Positions 43,161 to 52,348 of a DNA stretch of 64,000 bases are shown here, in pieces (within the stretch, counting starts at the first letter, position 1; each line of letters starts with the position of its first letter). The notes below the pieces were generated by a model. The model worked only from the letters and a program-made list of their open reading frames with translations. It did no database searches and was not told the DNA's origin. The stretch is from the NCBI RefSeq assembly GCF_004770745.1, contig NZ_RQGD01000039.1, forward strand, positions 62,001 through 126,000, in the 5' to 3' direction. The position numbers and the translations under genes are program-made. This DNA comes from Leptospira ognonensis (GTDB lineage Bacteria > Spirochaetota > Leptospiria > Leptospirales > Leptospiraceae).

Positions 43161-44110
43161 ATAAGTTTTTGAATTTGATCTTGAAATAAGCGTCTTTCTG
43201 CGGTGTCAGGAAATTTGGATAAGAACTTCTGGAAATATATATTTTCCTTATTAAACTCATCTGTTAATCTTTGTTCAATGTTATGTATTTTCAAAAGTGA
43301 AAGTATCTGCTCACAATCCCTTTCAGTTCGTTCCGTCTTTAAAAATAATAGATCAATCTCCTTTCGTGTTTTGGAAGAAACAGTGTCTTTCAGAATGAGT
43401 ATAGGATATGTATACAGACCGTTTTTAAAATCCTTAAGAAACTCTTTTCCACTCTCTTTGCTAGTATAAAAATAATCTAAACAATCATCCTTCTTCTGGA
43501 ATAACTTTCCAAGACGAATGCCAAAATCAGACAATTCTTTACATTCCTTTCCACTAAGTCCTGCAAGGTGGCCTGCACTCTCCGTACATGCTCCAAACAA
43601 GGAAGCTGTCTTTCCGTATATGATAGATTCATAAATTTTCATGGAAATTTTAGGATTTTTTTCCCATTCCATTTGAATCAACTCGCTGACAGCTAGATCT
43701 CGCAGAACTCTAGAAAAAATATGCATCACCGCGGGTAATTCCAGTGAGTTCAGTCGCTCGATGCCACAAGCGAGTAAGAAATCCCCAGAGAGAATTGCCG
43801 TTTTGTTGCCAAAACTCGCACCGACAGTTGGTTTTCCACGTCTTAAGCTGGCATTATCAACAACATCATCGTGCAATAACGAGGCTGAGTGAATGAGTTC
43901 AGCTACGGCACCTACTTCCTGCCATTTTTTCCCAGAATAACCGACAAAATGGCAAAAAAGATAATGGGTGATTGGACGAATGCGCTTACCACCTGACTCA
44001 ATGACAAATCGCTTAATTAACTTTAAAATCGGTAAATCGTCACCTATGATTTTATTTAGATTTTGATCAAAGGAGCGGAGGAGTTTGGCTAGGGATACTT
44101 GTGAAGGCAT
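43157..44110 (-). CDS. polyprenyl diphosphate synthase
   Basis: A 317-residue all-helical trans-prenyltransferase. The first Asp-rich motif is LLHDDVVDNASLRRG (DDVVD at 81-85) and the second KKDDCLD lies near 210. GGKRIRP at about 40-46 binds isopentenyl diphosphate. Long-chain type (octaprenyl/heptaprenyl-like, IspB) is likely because the residues before the first motif are small, giving the quinone side chain, but chain length cannot be fixed. It lies 2 bases after the SirB1-like gene. Confidence 0.88.
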   Translation of the reverse strand: MPSQVSLAKLLRSFDQNLNKIIGDDLPILKLIKRFVIESGGKRIRPITHYLFCHFVGYSGKKWQEVGAVAELIHSASLLHDDVVDNASLRRGKPTVGASFGNKTAILSGDFLLACGIERLNSLELPAVMHIFSRVLRDLAVSELIQMEWEKNPKISMKIYESIIYGKTASLFGACTESAGHLAGLSGKECKELSDFGIRLGKLFQKKDDCLDYFYTSKESGKEFLKDFKNGLYTYPILILKDTVSSKTRKEIDLLFLKTERTERDCEQILSLLKIHNIEQRLTDEFNKENIYFQKFLSKFPDTAERRLFQDQIQKLI

Positions 44111-44112
44111 AT

Positions 44113-45006
44113 TTATTCAACATGAGTAGAACGACTTTCTAGAATAGAGAGCTGCTCACTGATTTGCTCTTCCATTTCTTTGGACGAATTTTCTCTGTAA
44201 ATATGAATCAAATTACGACACATACGCTTCATCATCGAAAGAGAACTCGCCTTCGTAAAATATTTCGCAGAGATCGGATATCCATTCGCTTCGAGAAATT
44301 TTTCGCAAGTAAATCGATCTAATAAAACACCACCATGAAATGGATCTATAAAAGTAAAATAGCCTTCGGATTCATATTGTAAAAGGAAATGAAGTGGCAA
44401 ATTAGTTCCGTATAGAGGCAATCCGAGTCTTTGTGCAACTAACAAATATACGACGGACAAGGAAATAGGTATTCCGAGTCTGCTCTTTATTACGTGAAAA
44501 AGATAGGAGTTAGATGGATCATTGTAATTCTGAAGATTTCCGACAAATCCTTCCTCTTGAAACAAGACCTGACATAAAAGTTGAACTTTCAACTCTTCCG
44601 TTAGGTGGTCTCGGTGTTCATCAAAAAGTTCAGAAACGCGAAGAGCCATTCGATCTAACTCTTTTTTGATTTCCATATAGTTTTGATTTGGGAATCCGAT
44701 GCTCGATAATTGAACGACTGATTCTTCTAGGTCTTTATAATGTCCAGTATTTCCGCGTAATGTAAGTTTAAAGAAGCTATGTCGAATGCGGTGTCTAAAA
44801 ATTTCAGGTGCCACGGTTCTAGCCATGACACGAAGCAGCGGGTCTTTTACTTCTTCTGCAGCTTGATCGACAGACATTTGCCAAGGAATCCTTGATGCGA
44901 TCATTTTCAAAAGAAATCTCTTTTTCTCATTTGGTGCTACTTCCCAATCGTAGAGCAACCGAGTTATGTCGTCCGATGAGAAGTTAGGATAAAGACCGTG
45001 TGCCAT
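44113..45006 (-). CDS. SirB1 / transglutaminase-like family protein
   Basis: A 297-residue cytoplasmic protein. The family core is LCQVLFQEEGFVGNLQNYNDPSNSYL, then SRLGIPISLSVVYLLVAQRLGLPLYGTNLPLHFLL, then FIDPFHGGVLL, comparable to the SirB1 transglutaminase-like domain. Such proteins commonly neighbour prfA/hemK genes elsewhere, and enzymatic activity is unproven. It sits between the transketolase gene and the prenyl synthase, with a 2-base gap to the latter. Confidence 0.8.
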   Translation of the reverse strand: MAHGLYPNFSSDDITRLLYDWEVAPNEKKRFLLKMIASRIPWQMSVDQAAEEVKDPLLRVMARTVAPEIFRHRIRHSFFKLTLRGNTGHYKDLEESVVQLSSIGFPNQNYMEIKKELDRMALRVSELFDEHRDHLTEELKVQLLCQVLFQEEGFVGNLQNYNDPSNSYLFHVIKSRLGIPISLSVVYLLVAQRLGLPLYGTNLPLHFLLQYESEGYFTFIDPFHGGVLLDRFTCEKFLEANGYPISAKYFTKASSLSMMKRMCRNLIHIYRENSSKEMEEQISEQLSILESRSTHVE

Positions 45007-45055
45007 GCAAGAATATTTTAAAAAAGGATCTCCATGTCAATCCAAGATTTAAAGA

Positions 45056-45868
45056 TTAAGATAATTCTGCGAGTGCTTGGGCTTCCTGTTCCTTGTTTGG
45101 TGGTGTTCCATGCCATTTTGGATTATTTTCCATATAGGAAACACCTTTTCCTAGAACTGTCTTAAAAACGATGAGCGTAGGTGAACCTTTATGAGTTCCA
45201 GCTTTTTCAAATGCTGCGAAAATTTCGTCCATATTATGTCCATCAGCATTGATCACATTCCATCCAAACATTTCAAATTTTTTATCCAAAGGTTCAAGTT
45301 TCATGACTTCTTCGGTGTTTCCATCAATTTGAATGAAGTTACGATCCATAAAAGCAACGAGATTATCCACTTTGAAGTGAACTGCTGATTGTGCTGCTTC
45401 CCAAGTCATGCCTTCGCCACACTCACCATCTGAAATACATGTATAAATTTTATGCGTTTCGTTTCGAAGTCTTGCACCTAACGCCAATCCGACGGAAACT
45501 GACAATCCTTGTCCAAGTGATCCAGAGCTTGATTCAATCCCCTTCATATAGCGTGTTGACGGATGTCCTTGGAGGTAGGAATTGATGCCACGAAATGTGA
45601 GTAGATCTTCGATAGGAAAGTATCCGGAAAGTGCCATAGCTGCATAACGAACGGCACAGACGTGTCCATTGGAAAGAATGAGTCGATCTCGTAGTGCCCA
45701 TTCTGGGTTTTTGGGATCGTGTTTTAAAATTTTTGTATAGAGGGCTGCGTAAATATCTGCTAGTCCCAAAGGGCCACCTGGGTGTCCCGAATTGGCAGCT
45801 GTTACCATCTTAATGACTTGGATTCGAATATTTTTTGCGAATTTTTTTGCTTCTTCCGTTACGCTCAT
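45056..45868 (-). CDS. transketolase, N-terminal (TPP-binding) subunit
   Basis: A 270-residue protein equal to the first half of a split transketolase. It binds the thiamine diphosphate pyrophosphate and Mg2+: [61 protein letters not shown] and [15 protein letters not shown]. The enzyme moves two-carbon ketol groups in the pentose phosphate pathway. The matching C-terminal subunit is normally the next gene but is not in this window, so it must be encoded elsewhere. Confidence 0.9.
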   Translation of the reverse strand: MSVTEEAKKFAKNIRIQVIKMVTAANSGHPGGPLGLADIYAALYTKILKHDPKNPEWALRDRLILSNGHVCAVRYAAMALSGYFPIEDLLTFRGINSYLQGHPSTRYMKGIESSSGSLGQGLSVSVGLALGARLRNETHKIYTCISDGECGEGMTWEAAQSAVHFKVDNLVAFMDRNFIQIDGNTEEVMKLEPLDKKFEMFGWNVINADGHNMDEIFAAFEKAGTHKGSPTLIVFKTVLGKGVSYMENNPKWHGTPPNKEQEAQALAELS

Positions 45869-45877
45869 TGCAGTTCC

Positions 45878-46300
45878 TTATTTTGAGTGAGTTTGAAATA
45901 TAAATAAGCCAGAGATGTACACAATCGTATATAGCGGTAAAAAAACATAATGCAATTTTCTATGCATAACTCTTTTCTTTGCATATCCCGAATAAGCCAT
46001 GACAAGCATCAGGACCAGTGCGATCGCAGCAAAAAAACGATGGATATCAATGATCTGTCTCGAAACGGAAGGAAAAATCCCATTCTCCTCTATTCCACCT
46101 AACAGATACTTCAAGCAGAGTAAGTAGATCGCTGCCGCCAGGTTGAAGAAAACCCCGATCGTATTCGAAATCCGATGCACTCTATTGTTTTTAAAACGAT
46201 AAAAATAGCCAAAGTAAAAACTGAAAAGGGAAGCAGTCATCAGGCCGTGGATCAGAAAAAGGGTCACGATTGACATTCTTGGGTGGGTGACTTGGAACAC
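45878..46300 (-). CDS. small four-helix membrane protein
   Basis: About 140 residues, or 132 if the ATG at 46276 is the start. Four hydrophobic segments: IVTLFLIHGLMTASLFSFYF, TIGVFFNLAAAIYLLCLKYL, FFAAIALVLMLVMAYSGYA and YVFLPLYTIVYISGLFIF. Histidines lie near helix ends (HGLM, IDIHRFF, MHRKLHY), a pattern seen in cytochrome b561-like or DUF420-like proteins, but the identity is unproven. It lies 9 bases upstream of the transketolase gene. Confidence 0.6.
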   Translation of the reverse strand: MFQVTHPRMSIVTLFLIHGLMTASLFSFYFGYFYRFKNNRVHRISNTIGVFFNLAAAIYLLCLKYLLGGIEENGIFPSVSRQIIDIHRFFAAIALVLMLVMAYSGYAKKRVMHRKLHYVFLPLYTIVYISGLFIFQTHSK

Positions 46301-46353
46301 AAAGTGAATTTTTATTTGACCTCAGATAGTAACCGCGAAAAGTGGAAAAGCAC

Positions 46354-46428
46354 GCCGCCTTAGCTCAGTGGTAGAGCAGCTGTTTTGTAAACAGCCGGTC
46401 GGAGGTTCAAATCCCTCAGGCGGCTCCA
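46354..46428 (+). tRNA. tRNA-Thr (TGT anticodon)
   Basis: Complete cloverleaf: acceptor GCCGCCT / AGGCGGC, D-arm TAGCTCAGTGGTAGAGC, anticodon arm CTGTTTTGTAAACAG with anticodon TGT (reads ACA and other Thr codons by wobble), T-arm GGAGGTTCAAATCCCTC, discriminator T, and CCA encoded at 46426-46428. Confidence 0.95.
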
Positions 46429-46438
46429 TTTTTTTCCA

Positions 46439-46584
<146 letters not shown>

Positions 46585-46613
46585 ACGTTTCGACTGCGCC
46601 CCATAGGAAGCAG

Positions 46614-46632
46614 TTTCGGCACGATGCCGAAA
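46614..46632. repeat. hairpin after repeat copy 1
   Basis: TTTCGGCA / TGCCGAAA, an 8-bp perfect stem with loop CGA, 30 bases after copy 1. No T-run follows, so it is not a standard terminator. Confidence 0.7.
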
Positions 46633-46687
46633 AGTAACGTCGACGGGCCCGCGCGAACGAGGCCAGGATTGCCGAGTGAAGGGTGGG

Positions 46688-46768
46688 CGAATCCTTCCCT
46701 GCCCAAACTTCGGTTACTTTCACACAAAAAACTTCCAACTAACAAGAGATTGAAGGATTCGAATTGAA
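46688..46768 (+). repeat. direct repeat copy 2 (tRNA-Tyr 3' fragment)
   Basis: Second copy of the 81-base repeat. It contains CGAATCCTTCCCTGCCC, the 3' end of tRNA-Tyr, without the rest of the tRNA. It is followed, as copy 1 is, by about 100 bases of GC-richer sequence ending in a strong hairpin. This could be a remnant of integration at the tRNA 3' end, or a slipped or unequal duplication. Confidence 0.8.
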
Positions 46769-46852
46769 CCTGAGCGACTTTGACCCCGAGAAGCTTTTAT
46801 AGAAAGCGGAGGCGTGGTTGTTTGTTTCAGACAAACATGGGCGGAAGGAGAA

Positions 46853-46874
46853 GTTTCCGCATGAATGCGGAAAC
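46853..46874. repeat. hairpin after repeat copy 2
   Basis: GTTTCCGCAT / ATGCGGAAAC, a 10-bp perfect stem with a 2-base gap GA, 84 bases after copy 2. Its sequence differs from the hairpin of copy 1, but it takes the same place in the module, with TTTC and GAAA flanking GC-rich stems in both. It precedes the end of the minus-strand lipoprotein gene at 46897. Confidence 0.7.
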
Positions 46875-46896
46875 AATTTACAGAAGGTGTAATTAC

Positions 46897-47283
46897 TTAG
46901 ATACTAGGTAAAGGATCACCTAACAAAATCCCATCTTTTTTTAAGTCTTGGCAAGAGATCAAATTTGTTAAAGTCGCGCCGAGTAAAAATCCTGTTAAAC
47001 CACGTATGTCCTTCACGCAACCATCAACATCTGATTTCACATAGTACTTTGATGGATCAATGTTTGCGAGATCATCTGCGATCAAGCTAAGAATACTTAC
47101 TGAAGCAGACCTTCCACCTGTGAGCACTAAGGAATTGGCAAGATCCGTGGTGATCGCGGCTGACCGGATTCTAGTAGCTGCTTCGCTACCTTTTTCACGA
47201 TCTGCGTTCAGCCCGACCGGATTTAAAATGGCACATCCGGATAGGGATATTCCAATTAGAATGATGAATAGACTTTTTAACAT
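46897..47283 (-). CDS. small lipoprotein of unknown function
   Basis: A 128-residue product with a good ribosome site (CAGGAG) and the signal MLKSLFIILIGISLSGC (lipobox LSGC). The mature part is small and Ala/Leu/Ser-rich, with helical segments (TRIRSAAITTDLANSLVLTGG, SILSLIADDLANIDPSKYY) and two Cys residues later (GCVKD, ISCQD) that could form a disulfide. The pattern is reminiscent of small Leptospira-specific lipoproteins. No function known. Confidence 0.7.
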   Translation of the reverse strand: MLKSLFIILIGISLSGCAILNPVGLNADREKGSEAATRIRSAAITTDLANSLVLTGGRSASVSILSLIADDLANIDPSKYYVKSDVDGCVKDIRGLTGFLLGATLTNLISCQDLKKDGILLGDPLPSI

Positions 47284-47428
47284 GGGGTTTCTCCTGATTT
47301 GACCTAACTAGAACTTTATGAAATCAGGAGGCAACCATAATACTTGCAACTGTTAGAAGAATTCAAAAAAAATAGTCTTTAAATTAGCAGCAGTATTGTG
47401 ATTTCGGAGCAGAAATAAGGAGGGTGTT

Positions 47429-47881
47429 CTATTTTAAAATTTCCCAGTTGCCACTGAAAGTTTTCCAAAAAAAATATTGTTTTGTATCCTTTCGCAAAGC
47501 CTGGAGGAAGAGTTGGTTGCTTTTTCGGATCACAAAAGAAAGGCACAAAATCCTTTGCCCATTTTCTTCCCAGTAAGGAATTACCTGTTTCCCTTCACTC
47601 GTATAAAATCCAACTTGCATCTCTTCTTCTTTTGGTAGCTGTAAAAAAAGTTCCATTGAGACTGCTAAATCCTGTTCCTTCAGAGAATAACATTCGCTTG
47701 TTTTTGCTGGATTTTTTCCAAAAACTTTTTTTCCATCCATTAGGCAGAGAAAATAATCTTCGGATGTCCTGTCGTCTATTACGAGCTTACGAGTGGCATC
47801 AGACAGAGTCAGCAATTTCTCTTCTGCGGTAAGATTCGCATTTGATCCCAGTATAAAGAATAACAATAAAATTAATCTCAT
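47429..47881 (-). CDS. exported protein of unknown function
   Basis: About 150 residues from the ATG at 47881; a GTG at 47896 is also in frame. The signal peptide is MRLILLLFFILGSNANLTA. The mature part is strand-rich with three Cys residues (YFLCLMDG, SECYS, RILCLS). It starts 5 bases after the stop of the upstream gene on the same strand and is the last gene of the PBP1A cluster. No domain recognised. Confidence 0.6.
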   Translation of the reverse strand: MRLILLLFFILGSNANLTAEEKLLTLSDATRKLVIDDRTSEDYFLCLMDGKKVFGKNPAKTSECYSLKEQDLAVSMELFLQLPKEEEMQVGFYTSEGKQVIPYWEENGQRILCLSFVIRKSNQLFLQALRKDTKQYFFWKTFSGNWEILK

Positions 47882-47886
47882 TTTGA

Positions 47887-48843
47887 CTAGTCCCACTTTT
47901 CCAGAGATTGGTTTACTTTTTGAAAAAATTCTCCGCCTTCTTTCGAGCCAAGCGCCTTTAAACTAGATTTGATCTCTCTTAAAAAATCCTTATCCTTTTT
48001 GTTACAAACCAAATAAAAAATCTGCATCACCTCTTCGTTTGGTGATGGCGTAAAAGTATAGGTTTGGCATGCCTCACTAAAATTTCCTGCTAGCACGAGA
48101 GACTTTGCTGTTTCAATCTTGGCACGTTCTGGCCAGAGAAAGGAACCACTCATACGGAAATAGCGAGCCGATATCGAATTATCGCCTATCGCTCTGTAAT
48201 ACTGGCCAAGCAGATATAAAAGGTCTGCCTTTGTTCCATTGTCCTTGTCGACATCCGATGGGATATTTGCGAGATACTCTTTCCCCTTCTCTGGATTCAA
48301 TCGAATCTTTACCATACCTTCATACAACGGGGACGAAGTCAGAGTTGGGTCTTCTTCTAATAGAATTGAGATGAGTTCATACTGCTTTCGTTTATAAAGA
48401 ACGATAAAAACAAATTCAAATAACTTCGTTTCTTTATATTCCTTCAAGTAGCCAAGCAATTCTGCATGATTCTCAACACTTGCTTTCACAGCTAAAATGT
48501 ATGCTGTGGTAAGATTTTCATAACTCACAGGTTTATAAATTTCTACGATAGATTTCCAAATTCCAGCTTTATCTTTTGAAGAGATGATGCTCGAATATCT
48601 CGTCCCGAGAAGCAATGCCTCGATGATTTTATTATGTTTTTTATAAAGGTAAAATAAGCGACTCACAGCTGCTTTTTGCATGTTCTTGGGATTGGAAGAT
48701 TGGAGTGTTTGTTCATAGAGAGGAATCGCAAAGAGCGTGCTAAGTGATTCCATTTCATAGGCCCGCTTATAACTCGTTGAATCCGAGGAAAATATCGGCT
48801 GACTCGTGATGAGTAAAAAGATAAATGTAAGTATATGAATCAT
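47887..48843 (-). CDS. periplasmic TPR-like helical protein
   Basis: A 318-residue exported protein (signal MIHILTFIFLLITSQPIFSS). The mature region is a chain of helix pairs (KAAVSRLFYLYKKHNKIIEALLLG, KADLLYLLGQYYRAIGDNSISARYFRMSG, AKSLVLAGNFSEACQTY), typical of tetratricopeptide-type scaffolds. The ATG shares a base with the stop of the PBP1A gene (1-base overlap), so a role with the cell-wall synthase is plausible, like LpoA-type activators, but this is inference from position. Confidence 0.65.
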   Translation of the reverse strand: MIHILTFIFLLITSQPIFSSDSTSYKRAYEMESLSTLFAIPLYEQTLQSSNPKNMQKAAVSRLFYLYKKHNKIIEALLLGTRYSSIISSKDKAGIWKSIVEIYKPVSYENLTTAYILAVKASVENHAELLGYLKEYKETKLFEFVFIVLYKRKQYELISILLEEDPTLTSSPLYEGMVKIRLNPEKGKEYLANIPSDVDKDNGTKADLLYLLGQYYRAIGDNSISARYFRMSGSFLWPERAKIETAKSLVLAGNFSEACQTYTFTPSPNEEVMQIFYLVCNKKDKDFLREIKSSLKALGSKEGGEFFQKVNQSLEKWD

Positions 48844-51452
48844 CAGAATAGATTCTTCATCAAATCGCGATTTTCTAGATTTGGCAGCTTATGATCTTCG
48901 GTACAAATTCCCGTGGGAGGATAATCGCTCAAGTAAAGTTCTGAGATGGGATGCGGACAAGTAGGTCCCGCTTCCTTTCCGGAAATCGGACAGATTCTAA
49001 ACAGCTTACTATGAATCGGTGGTGGAAAACTCTTTCGAATGACGAGCTGGTTTTTATCGATATTTTGAACAATCTCGCCCCACAACGGTGCAGCTACAGC
49101 TCCGCCAAGTCCTGCACCGCCCATTCCGTATTTCGGATTGTCGTATCCTATCCACACTGCAAGAGAAAGCTCAGGACGAGCACCGACAAACCATGCATCT
49201 TTATAATCATTTGTGGTACCTGTTTTTCCAACAACCTCTCCCGTATAACCTCCGTTACGGACTCCGCTCGCCCTACCGCTATCTTTCAAAAGTGAGTTCA
49301 TTACTTCTGCTGTATCAGGGCGTATCACTTGCCTCTCGGAAGGCAGTTTCAACTTAAATTCATCTAGATCATTTAGCTGAAAGATAACAACTCCTCTGGC
49401 GTTAGTGATTTTTTTGATGAGATGAGGGCTACGAACTGTTCCTTGGTTCATAAAGGAAGAGAAAGCTGAAGCCATCTCGAGTGGCGAGATTTCCAAGGTT
49501 CCAAGAGCTAATGAAAGATCTCCGCGGAATCTAGATTTTTTTTCTCCCGGATCCGGGAAAAAGAATTTGGTGAAGTACTTTTCGATACCATTATAACCCA
49601 ATTTCTCTGCGACTTGGACTGCAGCCGTATTTTTCGATTTAATCAAAGCAGTCCTAAGAGAAATTTCCCCATCATAGGTTCCACCCAGGTTATCTGGAGA
49701 CCATTCTTTCCCACCACCACCTCGGTAATAAAGCGGGGCATCTAAAATTTTTGTGCCTGCTTGGATGACGCCAGAATCTATTGCAGAAGCATATAACACA
49801 GCTTTGATGGAACTGCCCGTTTGTCTGCGCATTTGAATGGCACGATTGAATTGGTTTTTGCTATTAAATTCTTGTCCACCGTGTAAAAATAGGATATCTC
49901 CCGTTGTCGGCTCAATGCCAACAACTGCTGCTTGGATTCCATTCTCTTTTTCATTCTCATCAAAGTCTGCTTCCCAGAATAATTCATTTGCCACGAGCAT
50001 ATCGTTAAACAACTGTTTGATTGCTTTTTCTTCAGGAGAATCAGGAAGTTTTCGAATCAATTTCCTTTGAATCTTTCCAGATTTTACGGATCTAGAAAGA
50101 TAAGAACTGACAAGAGGTCCAATCATTTCTTGCATGTTCCGATCCAGAGTCGTTTCGACCACGTAACCACCACTTTCATAAATATTTTTATCCCCCTCTA
50201 AAGAGGAAAGGATTCCACGTATATGTTCTGTAACATAAGGTGCGATATCTTGTCTCACACCGAAAACAGTCTCATTCGGGGAGCGCGTAGAAAATTGATG
50301 GTAGATGGCAATGAATTTCTCTTTTTGTAAGCCAGGAAAGATGCCTCGGTTTCGAAACATAGAAAGAATGGCTCTGACCCTTCGATACGAGTCTTCGGGA
50401 TTTTTTAAAGGCGAATATTTGTTTGGTGCAGATGGAAGTGAAGCAAGTAATATGATTTCTTCGCGCGAAAGTTCTTGTGGATTTTTATGAAAATAAAATT
50501 TTATCCCCTCACCAAAACCAAACGCACCGTGTCCTAAATATACATGGTTCATATAGGTTTCCAGGATCTGCTCTTTGGAAAGAGTGGCTTCGAGAGCAAA
50601 GGCAAGTTGCGCTTCTCTGATTTTTCGGGAGATACTTTTCCTTCGATCATCGATAATGATTCGCGCTAGTTGTTGGGTGATTGTGGAGGCACCTTGTTTA
50701 TAACTTAAGTTTATTATATTTTTTACCATCGCACGCAAGATGGCGGAATAATCGATACCTGAATGGTAAAAGAATTTTTGATCTTCAATATTGAGCAGGA
50801 TAGAGACCATCTCTTCAGAATAATCTTGTAAACGCAGAGTGGATGTCCGCTTTTGAAAAATTTCGCTGACTACGCTTCCATTCCGATCAAGTATTTTTGT
50901 GGGAACGTTTTTTGTGAGCTCAGCAAGAAGACCTGGGACTTCCTTTCGCATTTCATAAACACCTGCGATAAAGTAGGCGAATACAAGAATGAAAAAAAAT
51001 AAAGCAATCGATGTAGTTAGAAAAAGATACCGGAGCAAAGAAGAATTGCTCATCTTTCTGACATTCTTTTTGATCCGAGAAGGAGATGATTTATCTTCGA
51101 ATCCTAATTGAAACCATCTAGGCTTTCGAGGTTGTTCTTTTTTACCGAGAGTTTTCATCGGTTCCCCAATGACTTTTCTCTCGAAGAACGGTTTTTTCGG
51201 ATTTGTATCAACTGGGATGCGATGAGAAAATTCAGTTTCTCTTCTGGGAACGGAATCTACCTTTGCTGGGATGACACGATCCACTTGAAACTGAAAATTA
51301 TCAAACCGGAGGACAACCTTTTCTTTGCAATAAACGCAAGTTAGCTGATAAAGGCCTGATTCTGGTATAGGCTGGGGTAGTCTAGAAGCCTTTTTGCAAT
51401 GCGGGCAAATGTATTTTGGAGAAGGTAGACTGGTGTTTGCCTGCATGGTCAT
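48843..51452 (-). CDS. penicillin-binding protein 1A (bifunctional) with N-terminal zinc ribbon
   Basis: An 869-residue class A PBP. Residues 1-50 form a zinc-ribbon-like module (YICPHCKKASRLP ... LTCVYCKEKV, two C-x2-C). A single transmembrane helix follows (about 140-170). The glycosyltransferase domain has EDQKFFYHSGIDYSAILRA, TITQQLAR and MNHVYLGHGAFG. The transpeptidase domain has TGSSIKAVLYA (SxxK), SKNTA (SxN) and GKTGTTNDYKDAWFVG (KTG). It polymerises and cross-links peptidoglycan in the periplasm. The cytoplasmic zinc ribbon is an uncommon addition. AAGGTAG precedes the ATG. Confidence 0.93.
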   Translation of the reverse strand: MTMQANTSLPSPKYICPHCKKASRLPQPIPESGLYQLTCVYCKEKVVLRFDNFQFQVDRVIPAKVDSVPRRETEFSHRIPVDTNPKKPFFERKVIGEPMKTLGKKEQPRKPRWFQLGFEDKSSPSRIKKNVRKMSNSSLLRYLFLTTSIALFFFILVFAYFIAGVYEMRKEVPGLLAELTKNVPTKILDRNGSVVSEIFQKRTSTLRLQDYSEEMVSILLNIEDQKFFYHSGIDYSAILRAMVKNIINLSYKQGASTITQQLARIIIDDRRKSISRKIREAQLAFALEATLSKEQILETYMNHVYLGHGAFGFGEGIKFYFHKNPQELSREEIILLASLPSAPNKYSPLKNPEDSYRRVRAILSMFRNRGIFPGLQKEKFIAIYHQFSTRSPNETVFGVRQDIAPYVTEHIRGILSSLEGDKNIYESGGYVVETTLDRNMQEMIGPLVSSYLSRSVKSGKIQRKLIRKLPDSPEEKAIKQLFNDMLVANELFWEADFDENEKENGIQAAVVGIEPTTGDILFLHGGQEFNSKNQFNRAIQMRRQTGSSIKAVLYASAIDSGVIQAGTKILDAPLYYRGGGGKEWSPDNLGGTYDGEISLRTALIKSKNTAAVQVAEKLGYNGIEKYFTKFFFPDPGEKKSRFRGDLSLALGTLEISPLEMASAFSSFMNQGTVRSPHLIKKITNARGVVIFQLNDLDEFKLKLPSERQVIRPDTAEVMNSLLKDSGRASGVRNGGYTGEVVGKTGTTNDYKDAWFVGARPELSLAVWIGYDNPKYGMGGAGLGGAVAAPLWGEIVQNIDKNQLVIRKSFPPPIHSKLFRICPISGKEAGPTCPHPISELYLSDYPPTGICTEDHKLPNLENRDLMKNLF

Positions 51453-51465
51453 TTCGCTACCTTGA

Positions 51466-52344
51466 TTATCGGCGTTTTGTCAAAATTACAAAATCAGCTA
51501 ATTTCTGAAATTTTTGGTTCTCCTCCTTCCCTTCGGGAAACACACTCAAAACTAAAACTTTATGCCCCATTTGCTTGAGCCGGTGGGCGACTCCACCCCC
51601 CTCATCACTGTGGAAGCGACCATTGATGTGGAAAACCTTTCTACCTGATTTATAGGATTCTCGACTTACAGATTCAGCCATCCCTTGGTCCCACATATAC
51701 TGCGCCAAAATCATGGACTCAGGCGACATGGGTTGCTTTGCCGGGCTCGTGTGCTCCTCTTGGAACATGGCTCGTAGTTTAGCCAGATAGCTGTCTGATT
51801 GGTAGATACCTAAAGTATAGGCAGAGGGCAAATAACGATAGGCATCCTCAGAAAACTCTGAGTAGGCAATCAATCCCTTTCTTGCGACGGCATTGACATA
51901 ACGACGTGGAGGATTGGCACAAACGATGGGTACATAACTTTCCTTAGCTTGTTTGACAAGGGGTAGATAATCAGTGGTGAAATTTTTCCAGTGAGGAATG
52001 CTAGATAACATTTGTTTTTCGGAAATGAATCCTCGAGAATATTCATCCAGGATCGCTTGCTGGTCTTTCTCTAACATCTCAAGACTTAAGGCTGTCGGAT
52101 AAAAATCTAAAAATTTCTTTAAAAACTCTAACTGAGCCATATGTCCATCGGAATCATCATGCTCTTCACCCCAAATGAGGATCTCATTCTGATCCATCTT
52201 CTCAAGAATTTCCTTCCAACTCACATTCTTGTTTGTACTCGTATCAATGATTTGAACATCAGAAATACTCGTAGGAGTTTCGGACATGAGTGGTCTAAAA
52301 AGGAAGCTAAACGAGAGAATCAGAAGGAGATGGCTGATTCTCAT
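51466..52344 (-). CDS. ChaN-like exported protein
   Basis: A 292-residue protein with a signal peptide (ISHLLLILSFSFLFRPLMS). The core LIWGEEHDDSDGHMAQLEFLKKFLD, then ALSLEMLEKDQQAILDEY, HWKNFTTDYLPLVKQAK, and CANPPRRYVNAVARKG is the ChaN/haem-binding-uptake family pattern. ChaN-type proteins bind heme or act as TIKI-like metalloproteases; the conserved GE-x-HD and ALSLEM residues are those of the active or heme site. It is 13 bases before the PBP1A gene and 4 bases after the gpx gene. Confidence 0.8.
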   Translation of the reverse strand: MRISHLLLILSFSFLFRPLMSETPTSISDVQIIDTSTNKNVSWKEILEKMDQNEILIWGEEHDDSDGHMAQLEFLKKFLDFYPTALSLEMLEKDQQAILDEYSRGFISEKQMLSSIPHWKNFTTDYLPLVKQAKESYVPIVCANPPRRYVNAVARKGLIAYSEFSEDAYRYLPSAYTLGIYQSDSYLAKLRAMFQEEHTSPAKQPMSPESMILAQYMWDQGMAESVSRESYKSGRKVFHINGRFHSDEGGGVAHRLKQMGHKVLVLSVFPEGKEENQKFQKLADFVILTKRR

Positions 52345-52348
52345 TTGC

